Shown here in pieces: positions 9,202 through 17,678 of a stretch of 33,309 nt of DNA. Location of the stretch: positions 1 to 33,309 of the forward strand of contig CAIPFZ010000006.1 in the NCBI GenBank assembly GCA_903864515.1. Reading direction: 5' to 3'. This DNA is from an uncultured bacterium (GTDB lineage Bacteria; Patescibacteriota; Minisyncoccia; Phycocordibacterales; CAIZLB01). Positions within the stretch are counted from its first letter, which is position 1. Each line of letters opens with the position of its first letter. A model generated the notes under the pieces. The model was not told the origin of the DNA, ran no database searches, and worked only from the letters and a program-made list of their open reading frames with translations. The translations under genes and the position numbers were made by a program.

Positions 9202-11436
9202 ATGATAAAACAAACATTAAAAATTAAGGGGATGCACTGTGTGAGTTGTGCAAGTATCATAGAAAAGAAGATTTCAAAGCTTGAGGGAATTGAAAGTGTT
9301 AATGTTAATTTTGCAACTGAAAAAGCGGGGGTGGAGTTTGATGATAAAAGGATTTCAATTAAGGATATGAATGAAGAAATTCAGAAGCTTGGATATTCTT
9401 TTGTTGATCAGGTAGAGGCTCGGTCTTTGGGTGGAAAGAATGATGAATTGATGGAAATGAAAGCAAAAACTCAGTTTGTTTTACCTATCGCACTCATGGT
9501 CTTTGTGTTGATGATGTGGGATATATCGTCAAAAATATTTATTTCAATTCCAAATCTACCCATACCAATGTCCATCTTGAACACCATTTCAATGATACTT
9601 GCAACAGTTGTTCTTTTTTGGATTGGCCAACCATTTTTGCAAGGAGTTGTTAGGTTTATTAAACACAGGACTGCTAACATGGATACATTGATTGGAATTG
9701 GAACGCTGACCGCATACATATATAGTGTGTTTGTAACATTATTTCCATCGACAGCTCTGGCCTTGAATTTGCCTGACTATACATATTTTGATGTGACAAT
9801 AGTTGTGATTGGCTTCGTGATTTTTGGAAAATACTTGGAAGCTCGTTCTAAATCACAAACTGGTTTAGCAATTGAAAAACTCCTTGGACTCCAAGCAAAG
9901 ACTGCGCTTGTTATAAGAGACGGACATGAAATTGAGATTTCAATAAGTGAGGTAAGGGTGGGGGAAGTTATAATTGTTAAACCCGGCGCAAAGATTCCAG
10001 TTGATGGAGTAATTATTGAGGGGTCAACTTCTATTGATGAGTCAATGATTACAGGAGAATCAATTCCGGTTGATAAGACAGTGGGGGAGATGGTTGTTGG
10101 AGCAACTATTAATAAGCAGGGAAATTTTAGATTCACTGCAACTAAGGTTGGATCAGACACGCTTCTTTCTCAGATTATAAAAATGGTAGAAGAGGCGCAA
10201 GGTTCAAAAGCTCCAATTCAAGCATTGGCTGATAAAATTTCTAGCTTTTTTGTTCCGATAGTTTTAGCAATTGCAGTTCTAACTATTATATTATGGCTCA
10301 CTGTCGGCACAGCCTTTCTTGGATTTTCTCTTGCATTGTCTTATGGAATCTTATCTTTCGTTGGAATTCTAGTTATTGCATGTCCATGTGCTCTTGGACT
10401 TGCGACTCCCACTGCAATCATTGTTGGGGTTGGAAAGGGGGCGGAGTATGGAATATTGGTTAAGAATGCTGAGGCGCTGGATAAATTAAGTAAGGTGGAT
10501 ACTGTTGTTCTTGATAAGACAGGGACGATTACAAAAGGTAAGCCTGAAGTGACGGACGTAATTGTTTTAAATAAAGAATATACCGATAAACAAATTCTGC
10601 AGTTTGCAGGAAGTGTTGAAAAACTTTCTGAACATCCGCTTGCTGAGGCTGTAGTTAATCATACTGAAAATTCTGGCGTTGTTCTTTTGAAAGTTGAAAA
10701 CTTCTCTGCGCTTGAAGGAGTTGGGGTTAGGGGAGAAATTGATAGGAAAATAATTTATGTTCATAAACCAGACGCTGCTGCTGATGAAGATAATCAAATA
10801 AAAGAATTGCAGGGACAAGGTAAGACGGTTGTAATTGTTGAAGTTGATTCAAAAAAGATAGGAATCATTGCACTTAGCGATACACTAAAAGATGGAGCAA
10901 AAGAGGCGGTTGCTAAACTTCACAAAAGTGGAATAAAAGTTGTAATGCTAACAGGAGATAATCATCTGGCGGCACACTATATTGCAAAGCAGGCTGACAT
11001 TGATGATGTAATTTCAGAAGTGATGCCTGCGGAGAAATCGGAAAAAATTAAAGAACTTCAAAATGCAGGCGCAAAGGTTGCCATGGTTGGCGATGGAATA
11101 AATGATGCTCCTGCGCTTGTAATGGCTGATGTTGGAATTGCAATGGCAACTGGAACTGATATTGCAATTGAGTCAGCTGGAATAACACTACTTCATGGTG
11201 ACTTAAATAAATTATCTCAAGCTTTTGATTTATCTCGTTCAACTATGAGAACAATAAAACAAAATCTTTTCTGGGCATTTATTTATAATATTATTGGAAT
11301 TCCTATCGCTGCGGGATTACTCTATCCAATCTGGGGAATAATTCTTAATCCTGTTTTTGCAGGACTTGCGATGGCAGGAAGTAGTGTATCAGTTGTTACA
11401 AATTCTCTTCGATTAAAAACCAAGAAATTAAAATAA
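9202..11436 (+). CDS. copA: Copper-translocating P1B-type ATPase
   Basis: N-terminal [16 protein letters not shown] ([13 protein letters not shown]), phosphorylation site [28 protein letters not shown]. Confidence 0.95.
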   Translation: MIKQTLKIKGMHCVSCASIIEKKISKLEGIESVNVNFATEKAGVEFDDKRISIKDMNEEIQKLGYSFVDQVEARSLGGKNDELMEMKAKTQFVLPIALMVFVLMMWDISSKIFISIPNLPIPMSILNTISMILATVVLFWIGQPFLQGVVRFIKHRTANMDTLIGIGTLTAYIYSVFVTLFPSTALALNLPDYTYFDVTIVVIGFVIFGKYLEARSKSQTGLAIEKLLGLQAKTALVIRDGHEIEISISEVRVGEVIIVKPGAKIPVDGVIIEGSTSIDESMITGESIPVDKTVGEMVVGATINKQGNFRFTATKVGSDTLLSQIIKMVEEAQGSKAPIQALADKISSFFVPIVLAIAVLTIILWLTVGTAFLGFSLALSYGILSFVGILVIACPCALGLATPTAIIVGVGKGAEYGILVKNAEALDKLSKVDTVVLDKTGTITKGKPEVTDVIVLNKEYTDKQILQFAGSVEKLSEHPLAEAVVNHTENSGVVLLKVENFSALEGVGVRGEIDRKIIYVHKPDAAADEDNQIKELQGQGKTVVIVEVDSKKIGIIALSDTLKDGAKEAVAKLHKSGIKVVMLTGDNHLAAHYIAKQADIDDVISEVMPAEKSEKIKELQNAGAKVAMVGDGINDAPALVMADVGIAMATGTDIAIESAGITLLHGDLNKLSQAFDLSRSTMRTIKQNLFWAFIYNIIGIPIAAGLLYPIWGIILNPVFAGLAMAGSSVSVVTNSLRLKTKKLK

Positions 11437-11437
11437 T

Positions 11438-12484
11438 ATGAATAATCAATTAAAAAAATACAAATTTTATGTTCAAGGTATGCACTGTAAGTCCTGTGTA
11501 CTTTTAATAGAGTCTGAACTAAATGATCACTCTCTGGTTGAGCGCACTATTGTGGATTTGAGTGGGGGTTGTATTGAGGTTGTTGGTGATTTTAAAGATA
11601 AGAGCGAAGAGTATATTGCGAGGGAGTTATCTTTGCTTGTTGAGAAACATGGGTACAAGATTTCTACAGAAAGGGGGGTGGTTGTTGGAGATTCAAAATT
11701 AAATAAATGGTCTGATTTTAAAATTGCTGTTCCAATTACTTTGGTTTTTTTGGTCTTATTCTTGCTACTTCAAAAAGCAGGTCTTGTAAATCTTGTTGGG
11801 TCAGACGGTACAACGTATGGAACTGCGTTTGCAATTGGAATCATTGCGTCACTTTCATCTTGTATGGCTGTCGTTGGAGGACTACTTCTTTCAATGTCTG
11901 CTACCTTTGCCAGAGAGGGGGATAGAATTAAACCACAATTAATGTTCCACGGAGGAAGACTGGTTTCATTCTTTGTTTTAGGTGGAGTTATTGGAATGTT
12001 AGGTAGTGCGTTTACCTTGAGTGTTTCAGCTACATTTATACTAGGTATAATTATTGCTCTTGTGATGTTGGTGTTGGGAATAAATTTGCTAGATGTCTTT
12101 CCTTGGGCTAAAAGAATGCAAATTGGAATGCCTAGATTTATTTCAAAGCACGCGCAAGGTGTAACAAAGTTGAATCACACACTAACTCCACTTCTTGTTG
12201 GTATTGCAACTTTTTTCCTGCCTTGTGGATTCACTCAGTCAATGCAATTATATTCATTAACTACAGGAGGTTTTATTGGGGGAGGTTTAACGATGCTCTC
12301 ATTTGCATTAGGTACGCTTCCAGTCCTTGCGCTTATTAGTTTTAGTTCATTTAGTGTCGTAAAAAGTGCAAAGAAAGGAGTGTTCTTCAAAACCGCAGGG
12401 CTTATTGTGATTATGTTTGCGGTTTTGAATTTAATAAACAGTTTGGTTGCGGTTGGTATTATTCCACCAGTTTTTAATTTTTAA
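11438..12484 (+). CDS. HMA-domain fusion to a TauE/SafE- or DsbD-like multi-TM protein
   Basis: N-terminal GMHCKSC HMA motif followed by multiple TM helices (ASLSSCMAVVGGLLLSMSA..., FFLPCGFTQSMQLYSLTTGGF). Confidence 0.75.
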   Translation: MNNQLKKYKFYVQGMHCKSCVLLIESELNDHSLVERTIVDLSGGCIEVVGDFKDKSEEYIARELSLLVEKHGYKISTERGVVVGDSKLNKWSDFKIAVPITLVFLVLFLLLQKAGLVNLVGSDGTTYGTAFAIGIIASLSSCMAVVGGLLLSMSATFAREGDRIKPQLMFHGGRLVSFFVLGGVIGMLGSAFTLSVSATFILGIIIALVMLVLGINLLDVFPWAKRMQIGMPRFISKHAQGVTKLNHTLTPLLVGIATFFLPCGFTQSMQLYSLTTGGFIGGGLTMLSFALGTLPVLALISFSSFSVVKSAKKGVFFKTAGLIVIMFAVLNLINSLVAVGIIPPVFNF

Positions 12485-12493
12485 TAAATATTT

Positions 12494-12904
12494 ATGAAAC
12501 AAACTTATATAGCAATTACGGTCGCGGTAGTGCTTGTATTAGTAGCACTCATTCTCTCTATGCAAGGGAATGGTGAAGTAAATACTCAAGATGGTGTTTT
12601 GGCTGGAGGGATTTCATCTAACGTTGTAATTGTTGATGGAAAGCAGATTGTTGAAATTACCGCAAAGGGAGGATATAAGCCGGGGAAGAGTATAGCTAAG
12701 GCGGGAATACCTACCGTAGTAAGAGTTAAAACGAATGGGACTTTTGACTGTTCATCGTTTATAAGAATACCAAGCTTGAATGTTAGCCAGTCCCTACCTC
12801 AAACTGGGGTCACAGATTTTGACGCTGGCACATCAACAGCTGGTGTACTTCAAGGAACATGTGGAATGGGGATGTATAGTTTTGATATAGAGTTTAGATC
12901 TTAA
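12494..12904 (+). CDS. Cupredoxin-like membrane-anchored protein
   Basis: Signal anchor, then cupredoxin-like domain ending GVLQGTCGMGMYSFDIEF; terminal gene of the copper operon. Confidence 0.75.
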   Translation: MKQTYIAITVAVVLVLVALILSMQGNGEVNTQDGVLAGGISSNVVIVDGKQIVEITAKGGYKPGKSIAKAGIPTVVRVKTNGTFDCSSFIRIPSLNVSQSLPQTGVTDFDAGTSTAGVLQGTCGMGMYSFDIEFRS

Positions 12905-12961
12905 TTTAAAGGTCGGTGGTATAATAGACATTAAGTTATTAAAATATAAATATAATCAAAT

Positions 12962-13366
12962 ATGTTAAAAGGATTTAAACAATTTATCTTGAGAGGAAAT
13001 GTGGTGGACTTGGCTGTTGGAGTTGTGATTGGAGCGGCCTTTGGAAAGATTGTGGAGGCGTTAGTTAAGGATATCTTAACTCCATTAATTGGTGCAATTG
13101 CAAAGGTGCCAGATTTCTCAGGACTTTTCTTTACAATAAATGATAGTAAGTTTATGATTGGCGATTTTATAAATGCTCTTGTTTCATTTTTGATAATTGC
13201 TTTTGCTATATATTTCTTTGTGGTAGTTCCAATAAATTCACTTGTTACAAGATCAAAGAGGGATAAGGTTCCAGCTGATCCTACAACCAAGAAGTGTCCG
13301 GAGTGTTTTAGCGAGATTCCACTTGAAGCCACAAGGTGCGCGCATTGTACTACGAAGTTGGTTTAG
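12962..13366 (+). CDS. mscL: Large-conductance mechanosensitive channel MscL with C-terminal zinc ribbon
   Basis: [40 protein letters not shown] plus tail [18 protein letters not shown]. Confidence 0.93.
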   Translation: MLKGFKQFILRGNVVDLAVGVVIGAAFGKIVEALVKDILTPLIGAIAKVPDFSGLFFTINDSKFMIGDFINALVSFLIIAFAIYFFVVVPINSLVTRSKRDKVPADPTTKKCPECFSEIPLEATRCAHCTTKLV

Positions 13367-13392
13367 GAACATGCCTTAAACACGAAAGGGGT

Positions 13393-13417
13393 AGTTGTAC
13401 GAGAAAATCGTACAACT
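13393..13417. repeat. Perfect 10-bp inverted repeat
   Basis: AGTTGTACGA-GAAAA-TCGTACAACT between mscL and its terminator; no T tract directly after it. Confidence 0.8.
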
Positions 13418-13452
13418 GAAGTTGGTACTCAAAAATAATAAGTATTGGTTAA

Positions 13453-13489
13453 GGGTGGGGACAAACTGTCACCCCCCCCTTTTTTTTTA
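13453..13489 (+). terminator. Rho-independent terminator after mscL
   Basis: G-rich/C-rich imperfect hairpin around GACA-aac-TGTC followed by a long T tract. Confidence 0.65.
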
Positions 13490-13524
13490 TATAAACAATA
13501 AACGTTTTTGATTGAACAAATTCA

Positions 13525-13779
13525 TCAATATAATTCTGAATGAGTGCCGATATCTATAAAGATGATCAAGTTTGGTTCCTCTTTAAATATAGCTCGATAA
13601 TCTCCAGTCACATTAATACTCCTACATTCATTAAATGCTTTATCTACAGAATGATTATTTAATTGTATATGATCCTTATCCTTTATTAATAAATCTAATC
13701 TACTGTAAAAATGATCCTTTATTTTCTTAGGCAATTTATCAAATCTTTTTTTGAATTGTTTATGAAAGGTAATTTGCAT
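13525..13779 (-). CDS. Type II toxin, RelE/YafQ-like
   Basis: 84 aa; FKKRFDKLPKKIK...CRSINVTGDYRAIFKEEPNLIIFIDIGTHSELY. Immediately downstream of a RHH-type antitoxin. Confidence 0.87.
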   Translation of the reverse strand: MQITFHKQFKKRFDKLPKKIKDHFYSRLDLLIKDKDHIQLNNHSVDKAFNECRSINVTGDYRAIFKEEPNLIIFIDIGTHSELY

Positions 13780-13786
13780 TCAAGAT

Positions 13787-14062
13787 TTAGTTCTTGAGAT
13801 ATGCAACGGCTTCTTTTGTAGATGAAAAACGAGGGGATAGGTTCTTCTTTTCCTTTATGTCTTTCACCGCACCCTCAATGCGTTTTCTTGAATTGGTGTT
13901 AAATTCTTCTTTTGAAAATAATCCAACGCAAAGTGATCCATCTACGAAAGCTTGTGTTGCGAGTTTAAGAATCACACCAAAAGGAAGCCCTTGCATCTGA
14001 GCTTTCTTCATAGCTTGATCCTTAAGCCTTTTATCTATGTTAAATATTACTTGTGTGTTCAT
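13787..14062 (-). CDS. Type II antitoxin, RelB/DinJ-like
   Basis: 91 aa; MNTQVIFNIDKRLKDQAMKKAQMQGLPFGVILKLATQAFVDG resembles RelB/DinJ RHH N-termini. Confidence 0.85.
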   Translation of the reverse strand: MNTQVIFNIDKRLKDQAMKKAQMQGLPFGVILKLATQAFVDGSLCVGLFSKEEFNTNSRKRIEGAVKDIKEKKNLSPRFSSTKEAVAYLKN

Positions 14063-14069
14063 GTTTGTA

Positions 14070-14103
14070 TATATATCTTATATATATATGGTATATATGT
14101 CAA
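14070..14103 (-). promoter_or_regulatory. Promoter of toxin-antitoxin operon
   Basis: Minus strand: -35 TTGACA (14103-14098), 17-nt spacer, -10 TAAGAT (14080-14075), in an alternating TA-rich, palindrome-prone segment. Confidence 0.7.
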
Positions 14104-14121
14104 GTATACCTAGAACTCTGG

Positions 14122-14343
14122 TCATTTACCTTGCATTTCCATCAATAACTTCTTTGCTTCTTCTGCTTTTTCTTCATCTACAAAAATTACATAAGTTACA
14201 TTTGGTCCTTTTGAGACATTAAGACTTAAGGAAAAGTTGTTATTATCTGGAGCAATGGTTGCAGGTATTCCGGCACCATCTAGATATCCTTTGATAATTG
14301 AAGCGTCTATTTCGCTTGGAGCTGAAGATATTTGAATTTTCAT
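14122..14343 (-). CDS. DUF2007-like small protein (putative signal-transducing)
   Basis: MKIQISSAPSEIDASIIKGYLDGAGIPATIAPDNN...YVIFVDEEKAEEAKKLL. Internal Met at 14343 preferred over the track start. Confidence 0.65.
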   Translation of the reverse strand: MKIQISSAPSEIDASIIKGYLDGAGIPATIAPDNNNFSLSLNVSKGPNVTYVIFVDEEKAEEAKKLLMEMQGK

Positions 14344-14391
14344 TTTGTAAGTATAGACTTGAAGAGAGTCTTTGTATAGGCAGGGGTAAAA

Positions 14392-14422
14392 GTGCACGCA
14401 TTGTACTACAAAGTTGGTTTAG
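14392..14422 (+). pseudogene. Relic copy of the mscL 3' end
   Basis: gtgcacgcattgtactacaaagttggtttag matches 13336-13366 at 29/31 positions and would encode CTHCTTKLV*, against CAHCTTKLV* in mscL. An in-frame TAA lies just upstream. Confidence 0.75.
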
Positions 14423-14489
14423 AAAAACTTTGGCAAATCTTTAGAAAATATTTATGAAAAATTTGGGGTTGGTTTGTTAGATTGTTTGG

Positions 14490-14906
14490 ATGGAGAAAGA
14501 ATTTGAAAAATGGTCGATCAAGAAAGAAATCCTAGATAAAAGGATCGGACTTCCCCTAACCAGAGAGAGGGATGTTTTTTGGTGTTCCATTGGAATAAAC
14601 ATTGGAGATGAAGAAAATGGTAAAAACGATTTGTTTTCTAGGCCTGTATTAATATTTAAAAAGTTTAGTTCAAACTTGTTCCGGGGAATTCCGATGACTA
14701 GTAAAAATAAGAATAATGATTATTATATTCAAGTTGAATTTAAGGGTCTTGTTAATTCAGTTATGATTTCACACCTAAGACTCTATGACATAAAGAGATT
14801 GGGTCTAAGAATGGGTAGAATCGGCAATACTGAATATGACAAAATTATAAAAAGTATTACAAATTTAATCCCCAAGCTCCTTGAGGAAGATTGGGGTTGC
14901 GACTAA
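14490..14906 (+). CDS. PemK/MazF-like toxin family protein
   Basis: RDVFWCSIGINIGDEENGKNDLFSRPVLIFKKFSSNLFRGIPMTSKNKNNDYYIQV...SVMISHLRLYDIKRL. No antitoxin ORF adjacent in the track. Confidence 0.75.
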   Translation: MEKEFEKWSIKKEILDKRIGLPLTRERDVFWCSIGINIGDEENGKNDLFSRPVLIFKKFSSNLFRGIPMTSKNKNNDYYIQVEFKGLVNSVMISHLRLYDIKRLGLRMGRIGNTEYDKIIKSITNLIPKLLEEDWGCD

Positions 14907-14947
14907 TGTCGATTTGTATTCATAGTTTAGCAAAAACTTTAGGGATG

Positions 14948-15412
14948 TCAACAGTTGCGGGCTCCGTGTATGTACTTATTTTCAATGATTAGTTGATTCA
15001 CCAAAATATAAATCTTTTCATAAGTATCTTTTGCTATTTTTTCATCGACAAAGGTTGGGTTATCAATATTCCACCGAATCACTTTCTCGTCATTTTTAAG
15101 AAAATCAGGAATATATGGTTCTTCTGCCATTGATATTACAAAATCGTATTCATTAAGCATTTGTGGTTGGAGACGTTTTGTGGAATTTTTACGTACATTC
15201 ATACTGTTCTGTTCCATTATTTCAAAGAAGTGGGGTGTCTTGAATAGATTTTCAAGAATTTGTCCTTCTGGCTCATCGGGTGCACCAGTGTAGGTTCCAA
15301 CAGAATCTGCATTGTTTGAATTGGTTAGTTTATTATAAATAGCAGCGGCCATCTGGCTTCTGAACCAATTACCTTTGCAGATGAACAGTACTTTTTTGAG
15401 TTTGTAAATCAT
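14948..15412 (-). CDS. Low-molecular-weight protein tyrosine phosphatase / ArsC-like protein
   Basis: VLFICKGNWFRSQMA (C-x5-R P-loop) at the N-terminus; DFVISMAEEPYIPDFL. Confidence 0.75.
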   Translation of the reverse strand: MIYKLKKVLFICKGNWFRSQMAAAIYNKLTNSNNADSVGTYTGAPDEPEGQILENLFKTPHFFEIMEQNSMNVRKNSTKRLQPQMLNEYDFVISMAEEPYIPDFLKNDEKVIRWNIDNPTFVDEKIAKDTYEKIYILVNQLIIENKYIHGARNC

Positions 15413-15420
15413 GGATTGTT

Positions 15421-16407
15421 TTAATGTTTACCTATTCTTAAAACTTTTTCTTTATCAGAAATAATTAATTCCACATCTCCACCAATAGGGAATGTAATCA
15501 TAGGGTCTGTGTGTCCGAAGTCTACATTTGCCAATATGGGAATATTAGATAATTCTTTTTTTGTTTTGACTATTTTTATCAATTGGTCAATTTTTATTAC
15601 ACTTGCGTTTTGAAAACGTCCTATAACAATACCTTTTACTTCATTAAAATTTGGAAGATGAATAATGGATTGTAGATCACGTTCAAAATTAACTACCTTG
15701 GAGTCGCTATCATCTTCTAAAAACAAAATGGCACCAGATATATCTGGAAAGAATTCTGTTCCCTGAAGAAGATTGAAGGTACAAAGGTTCGCTCCGAGAA
15801 TTTTTCCTGTTGCTGAACCTTTGTTTATTACCCACCATCCATCATTTGTAAATAGTTTTCGCTTTTCTTGTTCAGGAAACCAGCCATCGTCACTCCATGA
15901 CTCACTTGGTACAACAGTAAATTCTTCTTTATTTAATATACATTTTTTAAAATATTCTAGTGTATAGTCAAAATACAGTTTCTGTCCAAAGGTTGAATAG
16001 TCTGGTCCGGAATATGTAACTAACCCAGTTTTTGCATAGATGGCATTTTGCAATGCTGTTATGTCTGAATAGCCCACAAATATCTTTGGATTATTTCTTA
16101 CAATATCCCAATCTATATAACGAAGTAGTTGATTAGAATTAAATCCTCCAAAAGCTGTAAATATCCCTTTGATATTTTTATCCAAAAAAGCATCGTGCAA
16201 ATCATTAATTCTTGACTCTATACTTGAAGAATCAAATTCATTCACCTCATTGGCATTTTTACCAAAAGAAACTTCTAAGCCCATTTCAGTAAATCTCTCA
16301 CGTGCAATAATCTTTACATTTTCAGATATAAAGTTCATTGAATCAGATGGTGCTATCACCACAATTTTATCACCCCTCTTTAATTTTTCTGGGAAGATTG
16401 ATTCCAT
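15421..16407 (-). CDS. S66 family peptidase (LD-carboxypeptidase / MccF-like)
   Basis: LKRGDKIVVIAPSDS, IKGIFTAFGGFNSNQLLRYIDWDIVRNNPKIFVGYSDITAL (nucleophile Ser), ILFLEDDSD, NVDFGHTDPMITFPIG. Confidence 0.87.
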   Translation of the reverse strand: MESIFPEKLKRGDKIVVIAPSDSMNFISENVKIIARERFTEMGLEVSFGKNANEVNEFDSSSIESRINDLHDAFLDKNIKGIFTAFGGFNSNQLLRYIDWDIVRNNPKIFVGYSDITALQNAIYAKTGLVTYSGPDYSTFGQKLYFDYTLEYFKKCILNKEEFTVVPSESWSDDGWFPEQEKRKLFTNDGWWVINKGSATGKILGANLCTFNLLQGTEFFPDISGAILFLEDDSDSKVVNFERDLQSIIHLPNFNEVKGIVIGRFQNASVIKIDQLIKIVKTKKELSNIPILANVDFGHTDPMITFPIGGDVELIISDKEKVLRIGKH

Positions 16408-16418
16408 ATTAGACTTGT

Positions 16419-16498
16419 TTTTGCGGAGGCAGAATCGCGATTGCTTCGAAATCTATTCTGCACTCTCGCAAAATATAGTCGCTGCGCTCCTTATTTTG
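16419..16498 (-). repeat. Hairpin-rich tail downstream of tRNA-Ser(ACT), ending in a copy of the tRNA 3' end
   Basis: Direct repeat TTTTGCGGAGG at 16419-16429 and 16494-16504 (the latter is the tRNA 3' end). Hairpins GCAGAAT(16429-16435)/ATTCTGC(16455-16461) and CGCAAAATA(16467-16475)/TATTTTGCG(16492-16500). Confidence 0.7.
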
Positions 16499-16585
16499 CG
16501 GAGGATGTGAGATTCGAACTCACGGGCCTGTTTCCAAGCCGACAGTTTAGTAAACTGTTGATTTAAGCCACTCATCCAATCCTCC
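16499..16585 (-). tRNA. tRNA-Ser(ACT)
   Basis: Minus-strand cloverleaf: GGAGGAT/ATCCTCC acceptor, TG, GAT/ATC D stem, ACAGT-TTACTAA-ACTGT anticodon arm (anticodon ACT), long variable arm GGCTTG-GAAA-CAGGCC, GTGAG-TTCGAAT-CTCAC T arm, discriminator G. CCA not encoded. Confidence 0.88.
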
Positions 16586-16654
16586 GTACAAAGGGCAGTA
16601 TATCGTATATTTTGAATATTTCAAAATTTTTCATTTACCCCTATAATACGGGGA

Positions 16655-17341
16655 ATGGAGCAAAAGAATGTAAAAATTGAGGAATCTTGGAAGGCGGTAC
16701 TTAACAATGAGTTTTCCAGGTCCTATTTCAAAGACTTGTCTAATTTTGTTAAGGAAGAATATAAGACCGGGGTTGTTTATCCAAAACCTCAAAACGTTTT
16801 CAGGGCATTTGAGCTCTGTCCATTTCAAGATACTAAGGTGGTGATTATTGGACAGGATCCATATCATGGTCAGGGTCAAGCGAACGGCCTTTGCTTTGCG
16901 GTTGGGGGAGAGGGGCAACCAGAAATTACCATACCTCCATCTCTGCAAAACATCTTTAAAGAAATTGAAAGCGATTTAGGTTTTGCGCCAGATAGGAATG
17001 GTGATCTTTCACGATGGGCAAAACAAGGTATTTTACTTTTAAATGCTACATTAACCGTACGTGCAAACACACCTGGTTCTCATCAGAAAAAGGGGTGGGA
17101 GGAATTTACAGATTCAGTGATTGAGAAGCTGTCACATGAGAAGGAGAATATAGTATTTATCCTATGGGGAAATTATGCAAAGAAAAAAGGCGAGAAGATT
17201 GATAGAGCTAGACACTTGGTTCTTGAAGCTCAACATCCTTCGCCATTTTCTGCTTATAATGGATTCTTTGGTTCCAAGCATTTTAGTAAGACCAATAAGT
17301 ATTTGAGAGATAAGGGATTAGGGGAGATAGATTGGAAATAG
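16655..17341 (+). CDS. ung: Uracil-DNA glycosylase (family 1)
   Basis: VVIIGQDPYHGQGQANGLCFAV, LLLNATLTVRANTPGSH, ILWGNYAKKK, LEAQHPSPFSA. Confidence 0.96.
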   Translation: MEQKNVKIEESWKAVLNNEFSRSYFKDLSNFVKEEYKTGVVYPKPQNVFRAFELCPFQDTKVVIIGQDPYHGQGQANGLCFAVGGEGQPEITIPPSLQNIFKEIESDLGFAPDRNGDLSRWAKQGILLLNATLTVRANTPGSHQKKGWEEFTDSVIEKLSHEKENIVFILWGNYAKKKGEKIDRARHLVLEAQHPSPFSAYNGFFGSKHFSKTNKYLRDKGLGEIDWK

Positions 17342-17389
17342 ATTTACAATATTTAAAGCCCCACTTCACTTACCACTACCACTTATGTC

Positions 17390-17641
17390 CTACGCTTCTT
17401 TCTGTAATAGTTCCTCAAATACCTCTGGTTGAAATCCTATAACGATATCACTACCTATTTCAATTACAGGTACACCCATTTGTCCACTTTTCTCTACCAT
17501 TTCTTTTGCTTTAGCTTGGTCCTTTGTCACATCTATATCCTCAAAAGGAACATTATTTTGTTTAAAATAATCTTTTGCGTAGACGCAGAATGGACATGTT
17601 GGTGTTGAGTATACGGTAACTTTCTTATTGTTTGTATTCAT
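17390..17641 (-). CDS. Glutaredoxin-like protein
   Basis: VTVYSTPTCPFCVYAKDYFKQNNVPFEDIDVTKD...GQMGVPVIEIGSDIVIGF; CPFC active site. Confidence 0.9.
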   Translation of the reverse strand: MNTNNKKVTVYSTPTCPFCVYAKDYFKQNNVPFEDIDVTKDQAKAKEMVEKSGQMGVPVIEIGSDIVIGFQPEVFEELLQKEA

Positions 17642-17678
17642 ATTTTTTGATTATTATTTAATTATATTAAATTGACAG

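Noticed and set aside
9471-11242. Several antisense ORFs within copA (9471-9719, 9777-10160, 10567-10818, 11048-11242)
   Set aside because: Shadow ORFs of a confidently identified P-type ATPase.
12931-13332. 133-aa minus-strand ORF opposite mscL
   Set aside because: Antisense shadow of mscL; no independent evidence of coding.
14064-14098. Alternating TA-rich tract as a microsatellite or CRISPR-like repeat
   Set aside because: Better explained as the AT-rich promoter/operator of the RelB-RelE-type operon; no spacers or regular repeat units.
16169-16510. 113-aa plus-strand ORF overlapping S66 gene and tRNA tail
   Set aside because: Antisense to the S66 peptidase and running into the tRNA hairpin tail; no coding signature.
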